A DNA stretch of 64,000 nt from Prevotella jejuni (GTDB taxonomy: Bacteria > Bacteroidota > Bacteroidia > Bacteroidales > Bacteroidaceae): positions 1 to 64,000 of the forward strand of contig NZ_FZNZ01000020.1 in assembly GCF_900187995.1 (NCBI RefSeq). Direction: 5' to 3'. The notes under the pieces are model-generated. The model did no database searches. It had not been told where the DNA came from and worked only from the letters and a program-made list of their open reading frames with translations. Position 1 is the stretch's first letter; the number at the start of each line of letters is the position of its first letter. Below, piece after piece: positions 1-7,659 of this stretch. Made by a program: the position numbers and the translations under genes.

Positions 1-80
1 ATAGACGATGACGTTGATAGGGTGTAGGTGTAAAGACGGTGACGTCAAAGCCGAGCACTACTAATTGCCCGAAACTTTCT
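1..80 (+). rRNA. 23S ribosomal RNA, 3' end only
   Basis: The first 80 bases match the conserved 3' end of bacterial 23S rRNA: GACGTTGATAGG, then a helix, then GAGCACTACTAATTGCCCG, which corresponds to the ACCGGTACTAATGAACCG end in E. coli. The rest of the gene lies outside the window. A 5S gene on the same strand 300 bases later confirms an rRNA operon. The exact 3' end is estimated. Confidence 0.85.
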
Positions 81-210
81 TCGGGTCTCCCGCCTCCAAA
101 GTTAGGAGTGCGGGGACTGGTGACTCAGACTTTGAGCTGTGTAATCTTCTTGATAGGAAGATATGAGTTCTATATGTTTTGCTTGTGGAAATACGTCACC
201 TTATACGGCT

Positions 211-371
211 GACAAGTCAGTAGACGAGTTGACAAGTTAATGAGTTAACGAGTAAACAAGTTATTATTTCAATGGACAATGTTTAACAACGGATCTACTG
301 ATAAGAAGACAGAAAGACGACAAGGATAAAGGCAAATAATTAGTCAACTTGTCAACTGTGAACTAGTCAAC
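211..371. repeat. GTCAAC/GTTGAC short repeat tracts in the 23S-5S spacer
   Basis: Two tracts, at about 211-260 and 341-371, consist of degenerate GACGAGTTGACAAGTT units in opposite orientations. The same word in runs occurs before the end of gldM (7623-7658) and before the end of mdh (35421-35464). No gene is visible in the 23S-5S spacer. Confidence 0.6.
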
Positions 372-385
372 CGAGAGAAATATTA

Positions 386-494
<109 letters not shown>

Positions 495-501
495 TTTTAC
501 A

Positions 502-537
502 AGAGCCTTGAAGAGAAATCTTCAAGGCTCTTTTTTT
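502..537 (+). terminator. Intrinsic terminator of the rRNA operon
   Basis: A 13-bp perfect stem, AGAGCCTTGAAGA with TCTTCAAGGCTCT, closes a GAAA tetraloop and runs into seven T residues. It lies 8 bases after the 5S gene. Confidence 0.95.
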
Positions 538-591
538 GTTGCTGGTTGATTATTGATGGGTGTTGATGTTGTGTTGTGAGTGGATGTTTAT

Positions 592-1030
592 GGGCTAATG
601 AATTTAATAAAACAATGAGCCTTATATGGCTAATGAGCCTAATAGTGTAAGGCTGATAGGGCTAATTGGTCTAATAGTTTATGGCTGATATGGCTAATGG
701 GCCTGATAGTGTAGGGCTGATAAGGCTTATGGGCCTAATAGTGTAAGGCTGATAGGACTAATGAACCTAATATTGTAGGGCTGATAGGGCTTATGAGCCT
801 AATAGCGTAAGGCTGATAGGACTAATGAACCTAATATCGTAGGGCTGATAGGGCTTATGAGCCTAATAGCGTAAAGCTGATAAGGCTAATTGGTCTAATA
901 GTTTATGGCTGATATGGTTAATGGGCCTAATAGTGTAGGGCTGATAGGGCTTATGGGTCTAATAGCGTTGGGCTGATAGGGCTAATGAAACTAATAACTA
1001 ATAGGGCTGATAGTATTGGGTAATGAGGAT
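592..1030. repeat. 32-bp tandem repeat array
   Basis: Eleven uninterrupted 32-bp units fill 639-990, each starting CTAATAGYGTAAGGCTGATA and ending with a variant of GGGCTAATGGGC. Degenerate units flank them on both sides (592-638 and 991-1030). There is a higher-order pattern: units 4-7 alternate two types, and units 1-3 (639-734) reappear as units 8-10 (863-958), so blocks of several units have been duplicated. Because 32 is not a multiple of three, no reading frame crosses the array. There are no spacers, so it is not a CRISPR array. Confidence 0.95.
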
Positions 1031-1317
1031 TATAAGTCTAATGTTATATGGATGATAAGATTAATGGGATTATTAGGATAACCACTGAATTATTGTGAGA
1101 TGCATTGGTATATATTAATGCAATATAATGTATAATAGATTATATCACCAAAGTCCCTTTAGAATGGCTACAGGTTAGATTTACAGAAGTTTTTTGATGG
1201 GTAATTAGTTTTATTTAGTAAGTTATTAGGAGATGTCCTAAATATTTTCTCTAACATATTAAGAGGCACAAAAGGATGTTATTTATTGCACTTTGGGTGA
1301 CAGTGGTTAAGGTACGG

Positions 1318-1672
1318 CTGGCATGTAGAGGAGGTGATTTAGAGGGGATATGGTGAGGGAATTAGAGTAGAGCAAGAGTGGGTAGAATGGAGGTAGAGAG
1401 GATTTAGAGAGGTATTTAGAGTGAAATTAGAGTTGGTATAATGGATTTAGAGAGGACTTTAGAGTAGAGCAGGAGTGGGTAGAATGGATATGAGAGTTAT
1501 TTAGAGTGAAGCTATAGTGGGTAGAATGGATTTAGAGAGGATTCCAGAGTGTATTTAGAGGGAGCTTTAGAGTTGATTAAGAGGGGACTTTAGAGTGGAT
1601 AGAGGAGATTTAGAGAGGATTTTGAGAGGTATTTGGAAGAAATTGGAAGGTTCTGATGGGAGTTAGAGAGAA
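1318..1672. repeat. Purine-rich degenerate TTTAGAG repeat region
   Basis: About 350 bases are strongly purine-biased on the plus strand and contain roughly fourteen TTAGAG words. A longer unit containing GAGTGGGTAGAATGGA recurs at about 1375, 1472 and 1514. The 30-base segments at 1362-1391 and 1459-1488 are nearly identical. No credible coding sequence is present on either strand. Between the two arrays (1031-1317) nothing is recognisable. Confidence 0.8.
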
Positions 1673-1743
1673 GACGGCTAAATCGTTTATTGTAATAGTT
1701 GAGAATCAAGTATATAGGGTATTTGCTTGGTGGAAGGGCTGAA

Positions 1744-4050
1744 TTATAATGGGTCAACATCAAAGTAAACTTGGAGAGCGCCATATCTTTTATCCTTTAG
1801 AAGTTCGTGTATGGTATTATGGAGAGATTGGCGGACACGGGCATAATCGATGCCAATCTCCAGTTTAAGCATGATTTTTCTTATACTTAATGTTTTGACA
1901 CGTGCCACAGCGGGTTTGTCAGGACCGAGGATACGGTCACCGAAAACCTCATGTAGTCTACTACCAAGTTCCAAACCAGCAGTATTTACTATATTCTCGT
2001 CTCTATGCTTTAAATAGACATAGATGAGTCGATAGAACGGAGGATAATGAAAATCACGCCTCTCGACCAGCAAATCGTTGTAGAAGGACTGATAATCATT
2101 ATGTACGACTTGCTGAATAATGGGCAAGTTAGGGCTCTTTGTTTGCAGAATAACTAATCCCTGTTTCCCTTTCCTACCCGCACGTCCACTCACCTGGCTC
2201 ATCATCATAAATGATTGTTCGTATGCTCGAAAGTCAGGGAAGTTCAACATCGAGTCTGCATTAAGGATACCTACGACCGAAACCTTATCAAAGTCAAGCC
2301 CCTTCGTAATCATCTGTGTGCCTATCAGAAGGTTACTTTTACCAGCAGAAAAATCGTTAATCAGACGTTCGTAAGCATTGCGTGTGCGTGTAGTATCAAG
2401 GTCCATACGTGCAATGCGAGCCTCAGGAAAAATGAAGCTTATCTCGTCTTCAATCTTCTCCGTACCATACCCACGTCCTCGTATGTCTTCACTTTCACAA
2501 CAAGGGCACACATCCGGCACCTTCATCGTGTATCCACAATAGTGACAAGACAGGTAGTTCATATTCTTATGATGCGTCAGAGACACATCACAATTCGGAC
2601 ATTTCGGTACCCAACCACACTGTCTACACTCCACCATTGGTGCAAACCCTCGTCGGTTTTGGAACAAGATAGCCTGTTCACCACGTCCCAAAGCTTCACG
2701 AACAGCAGAGAGTAGGCGAGGAGAGAAAGCCCCTTTCATTATCTTACGGCGGTAGAGATCTTTTATATCTACGATTTCTATTTTCGGCAACTGTATGTCC
2801 TTATATCGACGAGTCAGTTCTACAAGTCCATATTTCCCTTGTTTTGCGTTGTAATAGCTCTCCATTGAAGGTGTAGCCGTTCCTAAGAGCGTTTTCGCCT
2901 CAGGATACATCTGTCCCAAGACAATAGCGGCCGAGCGAGCATGATAACGTGGAGCAGGGTCCTGTTGCTTGTAACTTTGGTCGTGTTCTTCGTCGATAAT
3001 AATCAATCCAAGTCGATGAAATGGGAGAAAAATGGCACTTCTCGCACCCAAGATAACACTATATGGATTATCAGATAACTGTTTTTGCCATATTTCAACA
3101 CGTTCCGCATCGCTGTATTTGCTATGATAAATACCCAACTGATCGCCAAATACGGCCTTCAGACGTTCTGTAATCTGTATTGTAAGAGCAATTTCAGGCA
3201 GTAGATATAACACCTGCTTCTTCTCATTGATAGCCTTTTGAATAAGGTGTATATAGATTTCAGTCTTTCCTGAAGACGTCACTCCATGCAGTAAAGTCAC
3301 TCTATGTCCCATCATCTGTATGAGAATCTGGTTGTACGCCTCGGTCTGTGCTTCGTTTAGAGGCTTCATGTTCTCAGGACGGGAAGGACTACCATGATTT
3401 AATCGGCCAACCTCTTTCTCGTAGGTGACAAGGATTTTCCTATCTAATAATGCACGAATGATACCGATAGAAGCGTGGGTAACGTTCATCAATTCCTCCC
3501 TTGTCACCTCACGAAACTCTGTTTTGGGCGAAATTTGGTCCATTTCATCGACACCAGCCAGCTGTAGATAAGCCATAAGAACATCCACTTGCTTCGTTGC
3601 ACGCTTCATAGAATCAATCACAAGCGTAAGTGCACGTTCATTACGAAAGTTATCTGCCAGTCGGATATAAAGTTCTGTTCGTGGTCGATAACCATCTTGT
3701 TCCTTCAAACCCGATGGCAAAGCAGCCTTATAAACATCCCCGATAGGTGACATATAATAGTCTGCAATCCAATACCAAAGTCTCAGCTGCTGTGGAAGAA
3801 GCACCGGAGTAGCGTCTAATACCTCAAGAATGTCTTTATAAACAATCTTCTTTTCGCCATTCTCTATTCCTTTTTCAGTTGCAGGGGGAGTAATAGGATA
3901 CTCAGCAACAATACCCACATATCGCTTACTCTTGCCTAATGGGACAATAACACGTACACCGACCTGTACCTTAGGAGCCAGTGCATCTGGTATCGTATAG
4001 GTGAACAACCCATCTAAAGGTAAGGGTAATATGATATTTGCGTATGTCAT
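1744..4050 (-). CDS. priA: Primosomal protein N' (replication restart helicase PriA)
   Basis: The 768-residue protein is a 3'-to-5' superfamily 2 DNA helicase that reloads the replisome at stalled forks. Residues 1-110 match the 3'-DNA-binding domain. The helicase core carries Walker A GVTSSGKT (256-263), DEEH (353-356) and GTATPS (390-395). A zinc-binding insertion has paired cysteines at 475/478, 484/487, 502/505 and 515/518, as in E. coli PriA. Full length for the family. The start lies 4 bases after the stop of the upstream esterase gene, so the two are probably cotranscribed. Purine-rich repeat DNA begins about 70 bases beyond the stop. Confidence 0.97.
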   Translation of the reverse strand: MTYANIILPLPLDGLFTYTIPDALAPKVQVGVRVIVPLGKSKRYVGIVAEYPITPPATEKGIENGEKKIVYKDILEVLDATPVLLPQQLRLWYWIADYYMSPIGDVYKAALPSGLKEQDGYRPRTELYIRLADNFRNERALTLVIDSMKRATKQVDVLMAYLQLAGVDEMDQISPKTEFREVTREELMNVTHASIGIIRALLDRKILVTYEKEVGRLNHGSPSRPENMKPLNEAQTEAYNQILIQMMGHRVTLLHGVTSSGKTEIYIHLIQKAINEKKQVLYLLPEIALTIQITERLKAVFGDQLGIYHSKYSDAERVEIWQKQLSDNPYSVILGARSAIFLPFHRLGLIIIDEEHDQSYKQQDPAPRYHARSAAIVLGQMYPEAKTLLGTATPSMESYYNAKQGKYGLVELTRRYKDIQLPKIEIVDIKDLYRRKIMKGAFSPRLLSAVREALGRGEQAILFQNRRGFAPMVECRQCGWVPKCPNCDVSLTHHKNMNYLSCHYCGYTMKVPDVCPCCESEDIRGRGYGTEKIEDEISFIFPEARIARMDLDTTRTRNAYERLINDFSAGKSNLLIGTQMITKGLDFDKVSVVGILNADSMLNFPDFRAYEQSFMMMSQVSGRAGRKGKQGLVILQTKSPNLPIIQQVVHNDYQSFYNDLLVERRDFHYPPFYRLIYVYLKHRDENIVNTAGLELGSRLHEVFGDRILGPDKPAVARVKTLSIRKIMLKLEIGIDYARVRQSLHNTIHELLKDKRYGALQVYFDVDPL

Positions 4051-4054
4051 TAGC

Positions 4055-4894
4055 TTATTTTCTATCCAATATTCTATTTATGTTGTCCAAGAGAATGTGA
4101 AAAGCAGGCTGCGTCATCGCCCCATGGTCGTGTCCTCCGAGTTCATACAGATAGCTCTCTTTGTGTCCACAGAGTTTCAACATCCGCCATAGATAAGCAT
4201 TTTCTTCATAACGACCGAATAGTTCCATGTTTCGATCCCCGGTGATTAAGACCATTGGCGGAACCAAGTTACGAACCCAATAGAGTGGGGCATACTCATC
4301 AACAAGCGGTTGAAGTGCACCCCTTCCATGCATCTCTCGATAAGAAAAGTGGGAGATAGTCTGGCCGCTGAAGGGTATCAAGCCACGAATACTATCAGCA
4401 TCAATCCCATACTTGCCCAACAGTGCCTTATTCAAACCAACCATCATCGTCAGATATCCACCAGCAGAATGGCCTGTCACGAATGTCTTCCGACAGTCTT
4501 CGTTGTATTCTTTCGCATGACGAAAAGCCCAAGCTACGGCCTCGGCGGCATCATCCAAGCAGCTGTCAATCGTCACATTTGGTAGCAGTCGATAATTGAC
4601 ACCAATAACGACCAAGCCCTTCTTCTTCAGTTCGATGGGTAGTCCCTTATGCCCAGAAGTAAGTCCACCACCATGAAACCAGACTACAACCGGACAATTC
4701 TTCAACGTTTGTGGGTAATAGACATCAACTTTTAGACGTTCGCGAGCGTAAGAATCCGTCTTTATCGAGTAAGGAAAGTCATTCACTGTCATGTAATTTA
4801 CATCAGAAGAGTTCTTTTGCGCCATCAATACCAATGATTGACTAAGCAACAACAATGCGACAATCAAGAAGTACTTTATTCTATTCAGTATCAT
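4055..4894 (-). CDS. Secreted alpha/beta hydrolase (esterase/lipase, BD-FAE type)
   Basis: This is a 279-residue serine hydrolase with an N-terminal signal peptide (hydrophobic LIVALLLLSQSLVLMAQ). It shows the oxyanion-hole motif HGGG (about 74-77), the nucleophile elbow GHSAGG with Ser 143, Asp 220 in ITGDRN, and a C-terminal His in GGHDHG. That is the catalytic triad of the acetyl-xylan esterase/carboxylesterase-like families. The true substrate is not visible. An in-frame ATG exists 11 codons earlier, but a promoter -7 box overlaps it (4925-4932), so the later ATG, which gives a clean signal peptide, is preferred. It probably heads an operon with priA. Confidence 0.85.
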   Translation of the reverse strand: MILNRIKYFLIVALLLLSQSLVLMAQKNSSDVNYMTVNDFPYSIKTDSYARERLKVDVYYPQTLKNCPVVVWFHGGGLTSGHKGLPIELKKKGLVVIGVNYRLLPNVTIDSCLDDAAEAVAWAFRHAKEYNEDCRKTFVTGHSAGGYLTMMVGLNKALLGKYGIDADSIRGLIPFSGQTISHFSYREMHGRGALQPLVDEYAPLYWVRNLVPPMVLITGDRNMELFGRYEENAYLWRMLKLCGHKESYLYELGGHDHGAMTQPAFHILLDNINRILDRK

Positions 4895-4924
4895 TCTTTC
4901 AAGTATTTTAAGTCGGTCTGAATA

Positions 4925-4932
4925 CAAATGTA
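4925..4932 (-). promoter_or_regulatory. Putative Bacteroidota -7 box for the esterase-priA operon
   Basis: The minus strand reads TACATTTG, matching the TAnnTTTG -7 consensus of the Bacteroidota housekeeping sigma factor. No clear -33 TTTG is seen at the expected distance, so support is partial. Confidence 0.45.
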
Positions 4933-5201
4933 CAAAGAAAAAAAGAAAGAACGATAACTTTATAGAACAATAATATAAAAAAACAATATCATGTGATTTC
5001 GGTTAGCTAAGGTCACCTTGCGTCTCAACAAGTTTACGTTTAGGGAGAGATATGATGAGAACTCACACTCAATCGTCTATTGAAATGACAGACGAATAGC
5101 AAGATATTAACTCATGAACTCTATCTTCTCGTGTGAAGAAATAGTTCATCTATGCTATGTGCATTAATCCCTCTATATTTCAAAACTGTTAGTTTTGTTA
5201 T

Positions 5202-5450
5202 GAAAAATCATTACAGCGTAGCAGTATGTATTCCCTCAATATATGCGTATGATGTTTCTTAAAGTTGAACTCGTAACATTCAGTAAACCAACTTGTTATA
5301 TATAGCATTAAAGAAGACGCCCTTCTTGCTTCAAAAAGGGCGTCTTCTATATCCAAGAAAGGCATGTTCTCGACCGTAGGAAGGCATCTTCTTGTCTCTT
5401 GTTCGGCCTCATTTTGCATGGAGAGAAGAGTTGTTAACGAAATATCTTTA
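5202..5450 (+). repeat. Dispersed intergenic repeat with GAAGACGCC hairpin, copy 1
   Basis: This copy has the leading word AAAAATCATTACAGCGTA, then AACTTGTTATATATAGCATT, a 13-bp inverted repeat AGAAGACGCCCTT / AAGGGCGTCTTCT (5312-5348), then AAGAAAGGCATGTTCTCGA and a trailing GGAGAGAAG block. The same ordered blocks occur near 12.8, 29.9, 39.1 and 62.0 kb. The whole gap 4933-5608 holds no gene. Confidence 0.85.
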
Positions 5451-5495
5451 CATTACCTGTTAGAACGTTCGTTGTCTTCTCCCCTTCTTATAAGT

Positions 5496-5540
5496 GCATC
5501 CTCACCAATCTGAGAATACTGTTCTTACTGGTGAGGATGC
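5496..5540 (-). terminator. Hairpin downstream of the outer-membrane barrel gene
   Basis: A perfect 12-bp inverted repeat, GCATCCTCACCA / TGGTGAGGATGC, lies about 70 bases after the stop of the barrel gene. The minus strand after it is not T-rich, so it may be a processing or stability hairpin rather than a classical terminator. Confidence 0.6.
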
Positions 5541-5608
5541 TCATTTTGTATCTGTCGGACAGTTCCCTCTGTGCGTATTTGAGACGAGTAATGCTGATAT
5601 TCTTCGTT

Positions 5609-6238
5609 TTAGAAGAAATAAGCCACCCCCACCTGCCATGAACTATTACGACTATCCTTCTTCTTAAAGGCAGAAGTAGCAGCATCGGTAGCCGTCTTCC
5701 AGGTAGCATGACCAGTCTTTCCGCAAGCGATATTATAGTTGGCACTCACCTGCAGGTGCTTAAATGCAGTAACACCAAAGCCAAGGTTAATACTGAAATT
5801 ACTATTCTTTAAGGCGTAGGTACTACTCATGTTCCATTGATACTCTTTCTCTCCAATGTTGAAAGCGACTTGCGGACCACCAAAGAGGAATACACTTGCC
5901 GTACTACCTAAGCCAATAGAGTATCGTGCATTCACTGGTATTGCAATCTGCTGTTGCTTAACAGTCTGCGTCATCGTGGCATAATCGAGTTTAGCAGAAC
6001 GATAGTCGTATAGGACAGAAGCATCCATACCTAAGCCAACAACGGGTAATGTGAATTTTACCGTTGGTCCAATGAACCAGCCAGCTTGGTTAGTTTTGTC
6101 AAAGACATCACTATCAAAGTAGAAATCACTTACATTCAATCCTGCCTTCACACCAAATTTCAATGGTTCGTCAGCGTGAATAGGGGTGGAGAAGATAAAT
6201 GATAGGGCCAAGAAAGCCAATGAGATAATTTTCTTCAT
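5609..6238 (-). CDS. Outer-membrane beta-barrel protein (PorT/OMP_b-brl-like)
   Basis: A 209-residue exported protein with a clear signal peptide (MKKIISLAFLALSFIFS, cleavage after IHA). It continues FGVKAGLNVSDFYF, typical of small Bacteroidota barrels, and alternates short amphipathic strands to a C-terminal VGVAYFF ending in an aromatic residue, as barrel proteins do. Its ligand or role cannot be told. Upstream in-frame codons exist, but the ATG at 6238 begins the signal peptide directly. It stands alone, with hairpins on both sides, and is not part of the secretion operon that follows. Confidence 0.8.
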   Translation of the reverse strand: MKKIISLAFLALSFIFSTPIHADEPLKFGVKAGLNVSDFYFDSDVFDKTNQAGWFIGPTVKFTLPVVGLGMDASVLYDYRSAKLDYATMTQTVKQQQIAIPVNARYSIGLGSTASVFLFGGPQVAFNIGEKEYQWNMSSTYALKNSNFSINLGFGVTAFKHLQVSANYNIACGKTGHATWKTATDAATSAFKKKDSRNSSWQVGVAYFF

Positions 6239-6395
6239 AACCTTAAGTATTAATGATAAAGAACTAAATTCACTCCTCATCATGCAAAGCTTATATGCTT
6301 ACACATCTGAGAGAGGACCCGAAATAGTACTACTATTTGAGCATCTTTATACATAAACCCTATCAGAAAGAGTATTATTGCCCTATTAGAATTAA

Positions 6396-6488
6396 TTAAG
6401 GTTGGTTCTATAAAATTCCTTTAATGATGTTTTAAGTATAACTCATTAAAGGCAGATTTCATCGAGGAATTTATAGAACCAACCTTAA
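6396..6488. repeat. 93-bp long inverted repeat after gldN
   Basis: The arms TTAAGGTTGGTTCTATAAAA.. (6396-6420) and their complement (6465-6488) match at 24 positions with one extra base. A nested repeat CCTTTAATGA / TCATTAAAGG (6418-6427, 6443-6452) lies inside. It starts 10 bases after the gldN stop and could end the secretion operon transcript. No T-run follows, so a small mobile element of MITE type is equally possible. Confidence 0.8.
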
Positions 6489-6497
6489 GAAAAATTA

Positions 6498-7541
6498 TTA
6501 ATGACGCTCGCGTCGAACGGTGACACGTGCTGGTGAAGCGGCAGCACTACCGTTAGAAGACGGGCGGCGAGAGCGTCTAACGCTGCTTGTAGACGGACTT
6601 GTGCGACGTGAACGGCCCAATTTTCGTGGTGCGTTCTCACCCTCCTTGACAGCAGCAATACTATCAAGGCTATCACGACGAGCAGGGTCACCATAGATGT
6701 TCTTCTCAAATTCAACCAATTCACGCTCTATCTTCTTCTGCTCAGCAGCCATCGCAGAGTCATTAGGGCAGTACTGTGCAAGTGTTCTACCCAGCATATT
6801 CGTAGTCTTGTAAATCTTTCCTTTATAGAGGTTCATCGTGAAATAATCGTCAACACTCATTGTTGCAGCGTTATTAAGATTACTTGTCATGATTGTTTGT
6901 TTAGCAAGGAAAGGCGCCAAGTCATCGTAACGAACCCAGAATAATGGGTATTTAACCTCCCCATCACCGAAATCATCTTCACGATACATAATCGGACAGA
7001 GGGCAACAACCTTACGATGGAAGGTAGCTGTACCTTGGTCATAATAAGCACTCTCTTTGAGGTAGTAGCCCTTAACCTCACCTGATGGAATGTCGCTATT
7101 ATCAAGTCGAATACCATGATCGGTGCGTTCGTAGAAGATATGATAGTTATCGAGGAACTGCAAAGGTTTGATGCGTGCAGAGTCAGTGAATATCTCATTA
7201 CCATCCATTCGGTAGTTGTAAGCCGCAATACCACCACGGTTAGGACCACTCATCATCAATTTGAAGATGTAAGTAAAGAGATTCATTTGCGAGCCAACAG
7301 GTTCTGTTGGATAGTACAAACCAGCATTTGCATCCTCGGTAAGTTTGAGTTCACGATAGATATCACGTCTCCAAACAACATCCTCTTGCATAGGAGCCGT
7401 TGTAGGGAAGGATATCTGCGCACGTGTTGTAATGCTGTTAGCAGGCGATTGACGCTGTTGTTGATTACGACGTGCAGCAGGCTGCGCACTTACAGAGAGT
7501 GCCAAACACGCTGTGCAGACTATGAGAAATATCTTTTTCAT
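6498..7541 (-). CDS. gldN: Type IX secretion system protein GldN/PorN
   Basis: A 347-residue periplasmic component of the type IX secretion core, which forms a ring with the lipoprotein GldK/PorK under the outer membrane. An N-terminal signal peptide (MKKIFLIVCTACLALSVSAQ) precedes a conserved body with the GldN phrases VVWRRDIYRELKL and CPNDSAMAAEQKKIERELV. It is the last gene of porP-gldK-gldL-gldM-gldN, the standard order. The C-terminal 40 residues are an Arg/Ser-rich basic tail (many RR pairs), which looks low-complexity. A 118-bp gap with a short-repeat tract separates it from gldM. Confidence 0.93.
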   Translation of the reverse strand: MKKIFLIVCTACLALSVSAQPAARRNQQQRQSPANSITTRAQISFPTTAPMQEDVVWRRDIYRELKLTEDANAGLYYPTEPVGSQMNLFTYIFKLMMSGPNRGGIAAYNYRMDGNEIFTDSARIKPLQFLDNYHIFYERTDHGIRLDNSDIPSGEVKGYYLKESAYYDQGTATFHRKVVALCPIMYREDDFGDGEVKYPLFWVRYDDLAPFLAKQTIMTSNLNNAATMSVDDYFTMNLYKGKIYKTTNMLGRTLAQYCPNDSAMAAEQKKIERELVEFEKNIYGDPARRDSLDSIAAVKEGENAPRKLGRSRRTSPSTSSVRRSRRPSSNGSAAASPARVTVRRERH

Positions 7542-7622
7542 TGTTGTTTTGTTTGTTCTTTACTAAAAGCAAGGGGCAGACATAGCATGTGATGAGCCGT
7601 TATAGCAGCAGTGTTATCTAAT

Positions 7623-7658
7623 AACTCGTCTACTTGTCAACTCGTCAACTCGTCAACT
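7623..7658. repeat. GTCAACTC short tandem tract before gldN
   Basis: Four near-identical CAACTCGT-type units sit just beyond the gldM stop codon, in the gldM-gldN gap. The same word repeats at the 23S-5S spacer and next to mdh. Confidence 0.7.
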
Positions 7659-7659
7659 A

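Noticed and set aside
592..1030. CRISPR array
   Set aside because: Units follow each other directly at 32 bases with no unique spacers, and there are no cas genes.
1590..1784. 64-codon frame on the minus strand
   Set aside because: It lies in purine-rich repeat DNA, is low in complexity and overlaps the end of priA.
5198..5419. 73-codon minus-strand frame
   Set aside because: It runs through the dispersed hairpin element and has no conserved counterpart in the other copies.
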